From assembly GCF_018255755.1 (NCBI RefSeq), contig NZ_CP073766.1, positions 6,756,501-6,820,500 of the forward strand: a stretch of DNA of 64,000 nucleotides, written 5' to 3'. Below, piece by piece: positions 35,722 to 46,300 of this stretch. Both the position numbers and the translations under genes were made by a program. The stretch comes from Chitinophaga sp. HK235 (lineage in GTDB: Bacteria; Bacteroidota; Bacteroidia; Chitinophagales; Chitinophagaceae). Below the pieces are notes generated by a model. It was not told the DNA's origin, made no database searches, and worked only from the letters and a program-made list of their open reading frames with translations. Numbering within the stretch: the stretch's first letter is position 1; each line of letters opens with the position of its first letter.

Positions 35722-36195
35722 ATGGCGATTGTATTTCAGGGCTTAAGTACCTGCCCGTTATGTGAGGAAATACTGGATAAACGTAACGCATATACGATGT
35801 TCCCTCCATTGAGCGGTAACGCAAAAGAAGCCCTTTATATATTCAGCGATGCCGCCGTGCATGTTGATTGTTTGCAGAAACATCCGCTATGCGGAATGGC
35901 TTTATCTGTCAGGAATCAGGTGGATGAACATCGTCCTTCTCCTGCATCTGTATGTCTGGTGGATGGTAAAATAATTACTGATCCCCGTAATATTCTCGTT
36001 ATTGGCCTGCTGACATCTGATCCTCTTGAAGACCTGCATCGGTTTAACTTCTTAACATTGAACAAAAACAATATTTCCCGTTGGGCATACAGAGATGAAT
36101 TTCTCACAGCTACAAAAAAGTTTATCAGTGACGGAAAATGGGAGCAGGAAGGGCCGTTTAATTATTTAGCACATATCATAAATGAACTTACATAA
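35722..36195 (+). CDS. Hypothetical protein with CxxC...HxxC pattern
   Basis: The 157-residue protein is not recognised. Near its start, TCPLCEEIL and HVDCLQ form a CxxC...HxxxC pattern that could bind zinc. No signal peptide is present. It is the first of a run of AT-rich small genes on the same strand after the arginine operon, a context that could fit immunity or other accessory proteins. Confidence 0.65.
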   Translation: MAIVFQGLSTCPLCEEILDKRNAYTMFPPLSGNAKEALYIFSDAAVHVDCLQKHPLCGMALSVRNQVDEHRPSPASVCLVDGKIITDPRNILVIGLLTSDPLEDLHRFNFLTLNKNNISRWAYRDEFLTATKKFISDGKWEQEGPFNYLAHIINELT

Positions 36196-36206
36196 TCTCA
36201 GTACTT

Positions 36207-36440
36207 ATGCCTCACAATATTCAAGCCGCTTCGGAGAAGTACCAAAAATACCTGCTACAGATAATATTAAAGGGCCGTATTTATTATACTGTTTCGGGTG
36301 CTGACTTAACAGATCATGATAAGGATAAACTGCTGGTGAACAATCAGCGACAGCTTGTGCTGGCATTAACAATCAGCGATCTGAGTACTACCATTGAATA
36401 CGAAGAATATTTTGATAGATTACGCTTTGCAGGCAGATGA
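36207..36440 (+). CDS. Hypothetical protein, possibly 5' half of a frameshifted gene
   Basis: The 77-residue frame starts with ATG 12 bases after the preceding gene and ends LRFAGR before TGA. The +1 frame continues straight on with DDEYLIQLLDNPAIIDLL. Removing one base near 36435 would give a smooth LRFAGDDEYLIQ junction and a single protein of about 140 residues. I therefore suspect a one-base insertion or programmed shift. The function is unknown. Confidence 0.5.
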   Translation: MPHNIQAASEKYQKYLLQIILKGRIYYTVSGADLTDHDKDKLLVNNQRQLVLALTISDLSTTIEYEEYFDRLRFAGR

Positions 36441-36630
36441 TGAATACCTGATACAACTGCTGGACAATCCTGCTATCATAGACCTGCTGGATGAGTTGGC
36501 GGATTATTTCTTGTGGAAAGTGCAGTGTAGTTTGCAGATAAAGGGAGATAAGGAATTGATTGGTGGTTTGATTAATCAGATGTACACCAGAATAAATGAT
36601 AAAATCACTATCTTATCTGTATCAACTTAA
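36394..36630 (+). CDS. Hypothetical protein, possibly 3' half of the frameshifted gene
   Basis: The 78-codon frame is open from a TTG at 36394, but only the part after about 36436 looks like protein (DDEYLIQLLDNPAIIDLLDE, then ADYFLWKVQ). It overlaps the previous frame and is best read as its continuation. The last 30 bases run close to the start of the next gene. I do not recognise a family. Confidence 0.4.
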   Translation: MNTKNILIDYALQADDEYLIQLLDNPAIIDLLDELADYFLWKVQCSLQIKGDKELIGGLINQMYTRINDKITILSVST

Positions 36631-36637
36631 AAAAATA

Positions 36638-37135
36638 ATGTTCAGACTATTATTCATCATTGCATTACTAATCATCAGTTGTGGTCCTCCGTCTGTCAGT
36701 GATTATCATCACATTTCCAGTTATAAGGATAGTATTGATCGCAACCTCTCATCTTTAAAGCGAATAAGCAAAGATGTTGAAGGTTCTACGGAGGGAGGAG
36801 AAGTTGCGTTGTATTTATCAGGGAAGGATACTCTGAAAATTGAAGCTACATTTTATGGCGAAACAGGTAAAAGCAATCATGTTTTTTATCTGAAGAATAG
36901 GTTGCCGGTTTTTTATACTGATACCACATATTTATATGCAGCGCCTATTTACATATCTTCGGATGCAAAGATCGATAGCATGCTTGTTGATCAAATAACC
37001 TTGCAGGGCGATAGTATTGTGCAATGGTTTCGGCATGAGCAGCCGGCGAAGGATGCTGATCAAAAAAAGGGCAAAGAGATAATAGCGTTATATAAAAGAA
37101 TTCAGACCCTTGTAAAGGAAGAGGTTGAGATATGA
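36638..37135 (+). CDS. Hypothetical lipoprotein
   Basis: I chose ATG 36638, which starts a lipoprotein signal (MFRLLFIIALLIISC, Cys 15). An ATG at 36596 in the same frame would place polar residues before it. The 165-residue mature part is rich in beta-prone segments and not recognised. Its stop overlaps the next start in the ATGA arrangement at 37132. Confidence 0.6.
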   Translation: MFRLLFIIALLIISCGPPSVSDYHHISSYKDSIDRNLSSLKRISKDVEGSTEGGEVALYLSGKDTLKIEATFYGETGKSNHVFYLKNRLPVFYTDTTYLYAAPIYISSDAKIDSMLVDQITLQGDSIVQWFRHEQPAKDADQKKGKEIIALYKRIQTLVKEEVEI

Positions 37136-37566
37136 AGCCAATAAATCCAGTTCGTTATTTCCCTGTAGATTACAATATTATTGCTATAACTATGAAATTA
37201 AAACTACTCAGATTCGTTCCGCTGGCCGTACTATGTATTATTCTTGCTTTTACATGGATAAACATCTTAACAGCAGCATATTTTGCAACGATAAAACATC
37301 AGCTAGCTTTAGTGCTGGTTGGTATTAACCTTATTTTATTCCTGTTTAGTTACAGGTACACAATTTTGTTTACAGGTTTGATTTTGTTCCTGGCCACATT
37401 TAATATGCTGGCGTTTTTCCCGGAGATAGTGTCGTATGACTTTTTTGTAAAGTTTGGAACGAAGCAGATAAATGCCCCTACTGTTCAGCCTATGTCACTT
37501 TTATTTTTGATAGGTTATCTGGTGTTGAATTATAAGTATCTCCGTGTTGCATTTCCTTCAGATTAG
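37132..37566 (+). CDS. Hypothetical membrane protein
   Basis: The 144-residue protein has four hydrophobic segments, beginning at about residues 24, 51, 75 and 120. Translation may start at the ATGA overlap with the previous gene or at a second ATG at 37192. No known family is evident. Coupling to the lipoprotein suggests the two act together at the membrane. Confidence 0.55.
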   Translation: MKPINPVRYFPVDYNIIAITMKLKLLRFVPLAVLCIILAFTWINILTAAYFATIKHQLALVLVGINLILFLFSYRYTILFTGLILFLATFNMLAFFPEIVSYDFFVKFGTKQINAPTVQPMSLLFLIGYLVLNYKYLRVAFPSD

Positions 37567-37654
37567 ATAGTTTGAAAATTTCTATCTATGATGAAAGTAT
37601 CTTTTGGATAATAGTCCGCGCCGTATTTATTACAGGGCAATTACTTAATAATAA

Positions 37655-38293
37655 ATGAGTTATATGAGAGCGTTTTGGGTAGCTACAATTATTATTTTGT
37701 TGTCAATACAAGGAGATTGTCAAATACTGAATAAGGAGATACTTACTAAAAATGAAACGCAGAATGGTGTGTTTCTAAAATTTAGCTACTCCGCTAAAAA
37801 TAGTTATGGTGTTGTTAGATTAATACTAAAAAAGAACAATACTTATTATTATAGTGTGAATACTTGTGCTACTCATGGAGTAAGTGAAGGTAAATGGAGA
37901 ATGTTCAAAGATGTGTTAATATTGGAAAGTGCACTTCAAATGGATAATATCGCTGCCAAAATAAGTTATGACGAGAGTGGAAGGTTCATTGATAGTTTTG
38001 ATATTGCTGTTGTGAAAAATGTTAAGAATGAACTTCTAACCGAGGCATTTGTGTTGATTAATAATGACTCAATAAAATGCCTTCCAATGATAGGAAGATA
38101 CAATGGCTCGTTTGACAGAATAAATAGAGTGAAAATTGTTTTTGAAAATGGTATGTCATCAAAATGGATTGTAGTTAAAAAGGGTACAAAAAAAGTACTA
38201 CTTACAATATTAACTGATGCCATCATTGACAATTATATTGTCTTGAACAAGCTGAAATTCAAGTTAAGAGGCGATTTTTTAATTCAGCAATAA
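37655..38293 (+). CDS. Hypothetical secreted protein
   Basis: The 212-residue protein starts with a signal peptide (MRAFWVATIIILLSIQGDCQ from the second Met). Its beta-rich body contains YYYSVNTCATHGVSEGKWRM, like the small lipocalin-like secreted proteins common in Bacteroidota. No catalytic motif is seen. Base use is strongly AT-rich compared with the flanking operons. Confidence 0.6.
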   Translation: MSYMRAFWVATIIILLSIQGDCQILNKEILTKNETQNGVFLKFSYSAKNSYGVVRLILKKNNTYYYSVNTCATHGVSEGKWRMFKDVLILESALQMDNIAAKISYDESGRFIDSFDIAVVKNVKNELLTEAFVLINNDSIKCLPMIGRYNGSFDRINRVKIVFENGMSSKWIVVKKGTKKVLLTILTDAIIDNYIVLNKLKFKLRGDFLIQQ

Positions 38294-38449
38294 ATAACCT
38301 CCTTTCGGAAAATCGGGGCCGTCTGCTGTATGGCACAGGTCCGTAGTATTTCGGATACAAAATTCAGTACGGATTTAGATGCTAACGAAAAAATAATTGG
38401 CTAATAAAAACTATGTACAACATTAGATATATTATAAAAGAAGATTAAA
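38294..38449. other. Gap between small genes
   Basis: This AT-rich gap of 156 bases holds only a 24-codon frame (38330-38404, MAQVRSISDTKFSTD...). It may be a gene remnant, but nothing supports it as a gene. Confidence 0.3.
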
Positions 38450-38971
38450 ATGAAAATCGAACAAGTTATATATCTGTTTTGCTGTTTTCAGCTTTTATTT
38501 TTTCCTTTGAAAGCTCAAAAACGCGATAGTTGTGATTGCTATGTTCTTATGAATCCGGATTTTAAAGGAAAAGTCGGTTTATATGATAAGAAAGGTAATC
38601 TTACAAAGTATCTCAAACAAAATTTCAAGGATGAAGATTTTATAGTTTTTCAAGTGCTGGAGGATAGTGATAGTCTGTTCAATGTTTTAGCAATGTATTC
38701 CATTGCTGGTAATATAGCAAAAGGATGGGTGAAAAAATCTGATGTAATAGGCACTTACCTGGCATCTTATGGTGGGAATATTGCTATTTATGATGAACCA
38801 GATAAGAAATCAAAGAAAAAAATAATTCCGGATTGGACTAATCGATTAGTAGCAGTATCTGCATGTAAGTCTAAATGGGTAAAGATTTCGCTTTTACAGA
38901 AAGGTAAGAAATATATTGGTTGGTTACCCCCTGAATCACAGTGTGCTGATGCATATTCCACCTGTAACTAG
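38450..38971 (+). CDS. Hypothetical secreted protein with SH3-like region
   Basis: After a signal peptide (MKIEQVIYLFCCFQLLFFPL, then KAQ) the 173-residue protein contains GGNIAIYDEPDKKSKK followed by WVKISLLQKGKKYIGWLP. This resembles a bacterial SH3 domain ending in the usual GW segment. Such domains often bind cell-wall or protein ligands. It sits directly before a decayed copy of the lipoprotein gene found at 48241. Confidence 0.6.
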   Translation: MKIEQVIYLFCCFQLLFFPLKAQKRDSCDCYVLMNPDFKGKVGLYDKKGNLTKYLKQNFKDEDFIVFQVLEDSDSLFNVLAMYSIAGNIAKGWVKKSDVIGTYLASYGGNIAIYDEPDKKSKKKIIPDWTNRLVAVSACKSKWVKISLLQKGKKYIGWLPPESQCADAYSTCN

Positions 38972-38988
38972 ATCGTTACCTATATCAT

Positions 38989-39171
38989 TAGGATGGTAAA
39001 TTGCCGGCTGATTTCGAAATACCTTACAAACTAATTCAGATAGAACTAAGTAATCCCGAAGCGATGGATTTAATTGCAAATGATAATTATAAACAAAAGG
39101 GGCTTACTAAAATGGACCCAGTTAAATATGAAGAAGCCGTCTCAAAACAAGAGATGGCTTCTTCTATTTAG
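38989..39171 (+). pseudogene. Truncated copy of the 3' end of the lipoprotein gene at 48241-48678
   Basis: Bases 39001-39110 align with 48553-48662 at about 88% identity. The encoded DFEIPYKLIQIELSNPEAMD matches DFKIPYKVIQIELSNPEAMD there. A stop at 38989-38991 precedes the fragment and no start codon exists. It also lacks about ten codons present in the intact copy, and a one-base indel near the end removes the original stop. The frame then runs through the terminator to 39171. Confidence 0.85.
39130..39164 (+). terminator. Terminator after the pseudogene fragment
   Basis: GAAGAAGCCGTCTC pairs with GAGATGGCTTCTTC, with one G-T pair, around a 7-base A-rich loop. Confidence 0.75.
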
Positions 39172-39490
39172 ATATTCTGGATGAAATATTAGTTGATAGA
39201 TTATCTACCTGAAAAATAAAAAACCATATCATCAAGATAAGTATATAAGTTTTTTTAACGCCTTTTATATTCCTGTAACCAGAACGCCTGTACGGTGTTT
39301 GAGCATAAGATAATTTTATCATGTACATCTTATTTTGAAATCCGGAAAAGTAGTTTTAAGTTTAAATATTGGATTAACCCGGTTTTGTTATTCTGTACCT
39401 GTGAGTGTTATTGAAAAAATTGTTTGTTAGACTACTTAATATCCTGACCTGTGTGATCTTCAACCTGTTTTTAGTACAATAGATTATACC
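39172..39490. other. AT-rich region upstream of the RHS operon
   Basis: These 319 bases contain no gene that I can support. The region must hold the promoter of the RHS operon, but I find no exact TAnnTTTG box; TACCTGTG near 39395 is one mismatch away. Confidence 0.4.
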
Positions 39491-42400
39491 ATGAAGTATT
39501 TTTTGACACTATCCCTTGTCATGTCCTGTGTCTTTTGGAGCAACCTATATGGACAATATGGTGTGGATTTTCAGAAAGCGATGACGTTTAGCCTTACCCA
39601 ATCGGAGTATAAATCGAAGCAGATTATATCGCCGGCACCGGAAGCTGCCGAACTCGGAAAGTACGGAAATACACCTGTCAGCCTTTTTACAGGTACCCCT
39701 AAAATCAGTATACCCTTATATGAATTAAAGGGTAATAGTCTTTCGCTACCCATTTCCCTGAGTTTTAATGCCAGCGGATTTAAGCCACAGGAGGCGCCTA
39801 CCTGGGTGGGGCAGAACTGGTCGTTGAATGCAGGCGGGGTAATTACCCGTTCTGTGCGTGGCAACCCGGATGATCAGGAACATTATTCAGTGGATGATCT
39901 GTCTACAGATGATTTTGTTGAAAAGCAGGATATACTGCAAAAGATCAGAAAGGGGGAAATAGAAATGGACCCCGACCTATATTTTTATAATTTCGGAAAC
40001 TATGCAGGTAAGTTTCTGGTAACACCTTTCATGTCTGTGTTTAAAAAAGAAGAAGACATGCTGGTGATATCACCTACCTGTATTTTCTGTAAGAGTGCGT
40101 TGGATAGAAGTTATGTTACCATCGTAGATGATAAGGGAAATATTTACACCTTCGGGGATGTAGAGGTAAGTTCAATGAGCAGACAACCGGAAGAAGGGCC
40201 AGACCCCGTTACTGTTCGTAGTTACAAATACGCTTCCAGCTGGTACCTAACCAGCATTGTTTCTGCAGATGGGCATGAGAAGATCTTGTTTGAATATTAC
40301 ACAACTGCTGAAGGACGGATTGATTTACCAAATAACAATAATACTTCAGTTACCCGTACCTATTCAAGTTACAAACCGGTTTCATCAAATAATCCTCCTA
40401 CTGAGGACGGTTTTATCAATGGCTCATATCCTCCTGATGTGAAAGGAACCAGAAAGTATCTGAAGAAAGCTACGCTGTCAAGAGATGGTCAAACGATCGC
40501 TTATATAGATTTTATATCCGCTATGGACAGGGAGGACGGGTATTTGCCGGAGAGCCGGCGGCTCCAGCGACTGGATATTTATGATGCCAGTGATGCATCA
40601 CCCAAACTGGTGAAACAATTTGAACTGACGCATGGGTATTACACAAATGTGAATAATACTTATATGCAAAAACGGTTAAGATTGGATAAAGTGCAGGAAA
40701 AATCCGTGAAACCAGGAGTTACATCACCGCCGCCTTACCAGTTTGAATATTATTATAATGATTATGACAGAATGCCGGATCAGTATAATAAAGCACTGGA
40801 TCACTGGGGTTTTTACAATTACCAAACAGGAAATATTTCACTGGTTCCTTCAGTAGAAATAAGTATTCAGAAGCCTCCCTATAAGACTACCATCGGACAG
40901 GATGCAAACAGAAACCCCGATTTAAGTGGATCTGTGCTTGGAATGATCAGTAAGATGACTTATCCAACCGGAGGGTATACAACTTATCTATATGAGTTGC
41001 ATAATGCTATGAAGTCAAATGGCAGTATCAGGGAACTGGGAGGGGTAAGAATCAAAACCCTGACAGATTATGCTGCAAACGGACAGCAAGCTACTGTTAA
41101 AAACTATCTGTATCAGCTAGAGAACGGAAAGACCAGTGGTAAGTCAGATGACTACTACCCAAAGTATCTGACTAAGGGATATTATTATTACAATGGCGGA
41201 GGAAACATATCCGGACCATATGTGTCGGAGTCTACCAGCTATACTGTTGCAGCTAATGCTATTTATGGGCTGGGCACTTTTCAGGGTGGACATATTGGTT
41301 ATAGCCGTGTGACAGAGTCACTGACGAATCTGTATGGAGGTCAGCCATTAGGGAAAACTGTTTACAAGTACCATATGGGGGTGGCCAATGAGTTCGATGA
41401 AGATATCGCCAATGGAGATCTGGATACAATGCAGCTATATGATGCGATGGGGAAATTACAATTTGAACAGGCCAATACCTATAAAACTACCACTATATAT
41501 AGTTTCCCGTCTGTACAAGCGAAACCATTGGAAACACAGACAAGCCGGGTACTGTTTTGCAGAAAAACTCAACCGGATGGAAGTGTACTCGAAGACTGGT
41601 TTGATGCACTGGATGGCCCGCAAGCGGGGTGGACTACAGTAAGAAGATATGAAACGCGGATGTATGTAAGTAGTTATGACTTCAAAGTTCAGAAAAAGGC
41701 ACTTGAAAAACAGGTAACAAAAACATATGACCAGCTTTCTGGAAACTATATCGTGAATACTACGCTCAATAGTTTCGAGAATAATGCGCATATCTACCCT
41801 ACCAAAATAGAGCAGTTTACGGCCGGTGGTGAAGAAGTGGTGACAAAGAAAAAATATGTTGCTGACTATAACAGCAATAATCCTAATGACGGAGGAATCT
41901 CCTGGATGAAAACTAAAAATGTAATGGGGGCTGAGATTGAGAGCTATCAGTACCGCCAGCTGCCCGATGGACAGCAAAAAAGAATCGTTGGTGGTATCAT
42001 TACACAATATGATACTAACCTGCAGCCAGAAAAAATTTTCAGGCTGGAAACCGGCAGTCCGTTGACTAGTTATCAGGAGTCTGCCGTTACGGCAAATGGT
42101 TTTGTAATGGACCCGGCTTATAAACCTTTAGCGAAATACAGTTATGCAAATGGGGTGATCACCAGCCAGGAGAAAGTAAACGATATTACCACTTCCTACA
42201 TCTGGAACAGCAATAATAGTTACCCTATAGCTGAAATTACCAATAGCGGTAGTTCATCGGTAGCATACAGCAGTTTTGAACAATCCGGAGATGCTAATTC
42301 GGGCTGGAGGTTTACCAATGTGCCTTTTGATAATACCAATGCATATACCGGCAAACGTAGTGCGATATTGGCTACTGGAGGAAGTATTGATAGAGTACTG

Positions 42401-43378
42401 TCTGCTCCTGCTGCTAAACCGTTGATCGTTTCTTTCTGGCTGCAACAGGGAAATATTACCTTGCTGAAAGACAATCAGTCACTAAGTCCTGTGATCTCCG
42501 GTCCGTTAAGGAAAGGTTGGACTTATTATGAATACAATCTGCCAGCTGGTACACAAAATATAAATATCAGAAGCACTAATGCCGTGCTGGACGAACTGCG
42601 TTGTTATCCGGCTGATGCACAGATGACTACCTATACTTATGAACCGTTGGTAGGTATGACCAGTCAGACATCCGCCAATAACCTCACCACTACTTATGAG
42701 TATGACGGCTTGAACAGGCTCGCCATTGTGAAGGATGAACAAGGAAATATCCGGCAGCAGGTAGCCTATAACTATGGCCCTGGGTCACCTATAACGGTAC
42801 CGGCTACCCTGTTTTATAATGCTGAAAAAAGTCAGTCATTTACCAAAAACGATTGTACAAGGGGGGAACCTACTACTCACCGGTATGTTGTTTCCTATGG
42901 AAAGTATGCTTCAGGTATCAGTCAGCAGGATGCTGATAATAAAGCATTGGAAGACATTGCAAGAGAAGGGCAGAACTATGCTAACCGTATCGGTGAGTGT
43001 CTTTTTTATAATGCCCCGGTGTCAAGAATATTAAGAAAAAATGATTGTCCTCCTGAACTAGGTTTTGGTAGTCTGGTGAATTACCTGGTTGAAGCCAGAA
43101 AATGGAGCAGTCCTATAGATAAGGCTGCCGCCGATGCACTGGCTCAGAAGGACTTAAATGATAATGCGCAGGCTTATGCGAATGCGCGAGGAACCTGTAC
43201 TTGTGAAGGAGAGGATAAAAGAATGGTGAATGGTGTTTGCGAGAGGGGTGTAAAGACTTACCTCACCAGTTTGATGGAGGCCAACGGTAAATATAAGTGT
43301 ACTTACGTGTATGTTTTCAGCAACGGTAACGGCCCTGTGTATACGGAGTATTCCAGTACTCCATGTCCTGTTTTATAA
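39491..43378 (+). CDS. Secreted RHS/YD-repeat protein with two C-terminal DUF5977 repeats
   Basis: The 1295-residue protein begins with a signal peptide (MKYFLTLSLVMSCVFWSNLYGQ). The N-terminal region, with ISIPLYELKGNSLSLPISLS and WVGQNWSLNAGGVITRSV, is typical of Bacteroidota YD-repeat proteins whose shell resembles SpvB/TcB. A YD repeat near residue 1075 reads TYEYDGLNRLAIVKDEQGN. Two DUF5977-like repeats follow (about 1105-1173 and 1174-1237), each with KNDC, an AD..A helix and YAN..G.C. A Cys-rich end follows. It precedes the DUF6443/RHS gene by 16 bases and may form a shell with it (inference by analogy to TcB-TcC). Confidence 0.85.
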   Translation: MKYFLTLSLVMSCVFWSNLYGQYGVDFQKAMTFSLTQSEYKSKQIISPAPEAAELGKYGNTPVSLFTGTPKISIPLYELKGNSLSLPISLSFNASGFKPQEAPTWVGQNWSLNAGGVITRSVRGNPDDQEHYSVDDLSTDDFVEKQDILQKIRKGEIEMDPDLYFYNFGNYAGKFLVTPFMSVFKKEEDMLVISPTCIFCKSALDRSYVTIVDDKGNIYTFGDVEVSSMSRQPEEGPDPVTVRSYKYASSWYLTSIVSADGHEKILFEYYTTAEGRIDLPNNNNTSVTRTYSSYKPVSSNNPPTEDGFINGSYPPDVKGTRKYLKKATLSRDGQTIAYIDFISAMDREDGYLPESRRLQRLDIYDASDASPKLVKQFELTHGYYTNVNNTYMQKRLRLDKVQEKSVKPGVTSPPPYQFEYYYNDYDRMPDQYNKALDHWGFYNYQTGNISLVPSVEISIQKPPYKTTIGQDANRNPDLSGSVLGMISKMTYPTGGYTTYLYELHNAMKSNGSIRELGGVRIKTLTDYAANGQQATVKNYLYQLENGKTSGKSDDYYPKYLTKGYYYYNGGGNISGPYVSESTSYTVAANAIYGLGTFQGGHIGYSRVTESLTNLYGGQPLGKTVYKYHMGVANEFDEDIANGDLDTMQLYDAMGKLQFEQANTYKTTTIYSFPSVQAKPLETQTSRVLFCRKTQPDGSVLEDWFDALDGPQAGWTTVRRYETRMYVSSYDFKVQKKALEKQVTKTYDQLSGNYIVNTTLNSFENNAHIYPTKIEQFTAGGEEVVTKKKYVADYNSNNPNDGGISWMKTKNVMGAEIESYQYRQLPDGQQKRIVGGIITQYDTNLQPEKIFRLETGSPLTSYQESAVTANGFVMDPAYKPLAKYSYANGVITSQEKVNDITTSYIWNSNNSYPIAEITNSGSSSVAYSSFEQSGDANSGWRFTNVPFDNTNAYTGKRSAILATGGSIDRVLSAPAAKPLIVSFWLQQGNITLLKDNQSLSPVISGPLRKGWTYYEYNLPAGTQNINIRSTNAVLDELRCYPADAQMTTYTYEPLVGMTSQTSANNLTTTYEYDGLNRLAIVKDEQGNIRQQVAYNYGPGSPITVPATLFYNAEKSQSFTKNDCTRGEPTTHRYVVSYGKYASGISQQDADNKALEDIAREGQNYANRIGECLFYNAPVSRILRKNDCPPELGFGSLVNYLVEARKWSSPIDKAAADALAQKDLNDNAQAYANARGTCTCEGEDKRMVNGVCERGVKTYLTSLMEANGKYKCTYVYVFSNGNGPVYTEYSSTPCPVL

Positions 43379-43394
43379 CCCAATAACTATCACA

Positions 43395-46300
43395 ATGAAC
43401 TGCTTCAATAAACCAATATATATTCTCACATTAGGTACTGTTTTGCCGGCTATTTCATTTGCCCAGCTGAGTGCAAGCAGGAATTATGTCAGTAAAACAA
43501 TCGTAAACAAACCGGGTGTCAGCACCGCAGCACAGGTAGATGCGTTGCCACCGGAGCATCGTCAGCAGTCAGTTTCATACATTGATGGACTTGGGCGTCC
43601 GGTACAAACAGTGGTTGTGCAGGGCAGTGGCGATAAGCGGGACCTGGTAACACCTGTGGCCTATGATATCTATGGGCGTGTAGTGACTAAATACCTGCCT
43701 TATGTGGATGCCGGTAGTACTGCTTATGGCAGTTTCCGGGAAAACGCCTATACAGACCAATCCGGTTTTTACAGTCCTGCTAATACTACGGTAAAGGATG
43801 TGGCCAGAGATCCTTATCCTTACGAGCAGAGATTCCTGGAGTTCTCTCCCATGAACAGGCCGCTGGAAATGGGTGCAGCCGGACAAAGCTGGCAACCAGC
43901 CAGTGGACATGCTGTTCGTACTATCCAGAGCCAGAACACACCAGAGGAAAGTGTAATGCATTGGACAATTACCGGGAATGCTTTGCCGGTAGCGGCAGAC
44001 TACCAGGCCGGAGATCTGTACAAAACCATTACTATAGATGGACAGGGGAGGAAAAAGGTTGAGTACAGAGACCGCGAGAATAAAGTCGTTTTAAGGAAAG
44101 TGCAATTGCAGGATAACCCTGAAGCGGGCCACAATGGCTGGTTGTGCACTTATTATGTGTTTGATGATTTTAACAGACTGCGTTATGTAATTCCGCCCAA
44201 AGCAGTGACCGCCATCAGTTCCAGTTGGTCACTATCATTAAATGGTGTGTTGGAAGAGTTATGTTTCGTATATACTTATGATGCCAAAGGTCGGATGATC
44301 ACCAAAAAAGTACCCGGAGCTGCAGTGGTAGAAATGGTGTATGATAGCCGCGACAGGCTGGTCTTCAGTAATGATGGTAACCTGAGAGATAAACATCAAT
44401 GGATGACCACCTTTTACGATGCCCGTAATCGCCCTGTCATGACCGCGTTGTATACCGACGCCAGTGCCACACGTACTTCCTTACAGGCACAGATGGACAA
44501 TGCGGTGAATACAAACATTGATCTTACTTACACCTTTCCGGGAACAGAGGAGCTGGAACTGGCGTCTTTTGATGGGAAGCCATTGTATCAGGCAAGAAAA
44601 AGTATCACGCTGATGAATGGCTTTGATACCCAGGTGAGCGGACAAACAGATCTTCGTATTGACTCTTTGCTGAATGGAGGTACACAAGTGACCACTGTCG
44701 CCAACCCACTCCCTGGTATTGCGGAGAGTGCATTGACCAGGTTGACCTATACTTTTTATGATGATTACACATACGCAGGTGTTCTACCGGCGATGCCCCA
44801 GGATTTCAGTGTTCCTCAGGCAGGTAGCAGTACCACTGCTGTTCCGGTGACAGCCGTTAGTAAAATGACAAGAGGGCTAGTTACAGGTACCCGTGTGCGG
44901 GTGCTGGGAACCGATCAGTGGCTTACCACTACCCCTTATTATACAGACAAAGGGCAGCCATTGCAGATCATTTCAGAAAATAACAGAGGAGGAAAGGATG
45001 TTGCTACCAACCTGTATGATTTCGAAGGGAAAATACTGAGCAGTTATGTACGAAACAGTAATCCCGCCAGTGCCGCCACTCCGGAGACACGTATCCTGAC
45101 TGTCATGAACTATGATCATTCCGGTCGTCTGTTGGATATCAGTAAACAGCTGAATAATACCGGTCCGTTGAAAAAGATCGTACAAAATCAATATAATACG
45201 CTGGGGCAGCTAACCACCAAAACCCTTGGTGATAATCTGGACAATCTCGTGTATGACTATAATATCCGTGGCTGGTTACTGGGAGCCAACCGCTCTTATG
45301 TAAAATCAGTGTCTGGTGGTAACTACTTCGGGTTTGAACTGGCTTATGACCAGCCAGCCTCTGTTATTGATGGCTCTAACTATATAAAGCCACAGTACAA
45401 TGGCAATATTGCAGGTACCAGCTGGCGTAGTAAAGGAGACCAGATCCGCCGTAAGTACGATTACAGCTATGATAATACCAACCGGTTGACTGGTGCCGAC
45501 TTCAATCAGCAGAATACCGAAGGTGCTCCCTGGACTCAGGATAAAGCCAATTTTACGGTCAACAATCTGACCTATGATGAGAATGGGAATATCCTGACGA
45601 TGAAACAAAAGGGGGTAAGTGCCGGAGAAGTGATTGATCTGGATGACCTGAAATACGGCTACAATGGGCTTACTAACAAGTTGCATTACGTTACAGACAA
45701 GAGCAACAATCCACAAAGTACGCTGGGTGATTTTAAGGAAATCACCAAAGACGAAAGTCAGGATTACTGGTATGATCTCAACGGAAACATGACCAGAGAT
45801 AATAATAAGAACATCGCATCTATCAGTTATAACCATCTCAATTTACCGGAGCGTATCAGCATTCCCAATAAGGGAACTATTCGTTACAGTTATAATGCTG
45901 CTGGCATAAAGTTGCGTAAAACAGTAAATGACAGTACAGTTACACCTGCCTTGGTGACAACCACAGATTATCTGTCAGGTTTTGAATATAAGAATGATAC
46001 GCTGCAACATATAGCCCATGAAGAAGGCCGTATCCGGGCTGTTGTACAGCCTAATACTCCTGTTGCTTTTGTATACGATTATTTTGAAAAAGACCATCTG
46101 GGTAATATAAGGGTTGTACTTACAGAACAAACCAGTGCTGCCACCTATGTGGCTACCATGGAGAGCGGAAGTGCTGCCAAAGAATCAGCACTGTTCAGTA
46201 ACCTGGAAGATACCCGGTCACCTAAGCCTGTTGGTTATCCCTCCGGTGAAGCCAACAACAAGGCCGTTGCCAAACTGAATGCACAAGGTGGTGGTAAAAA

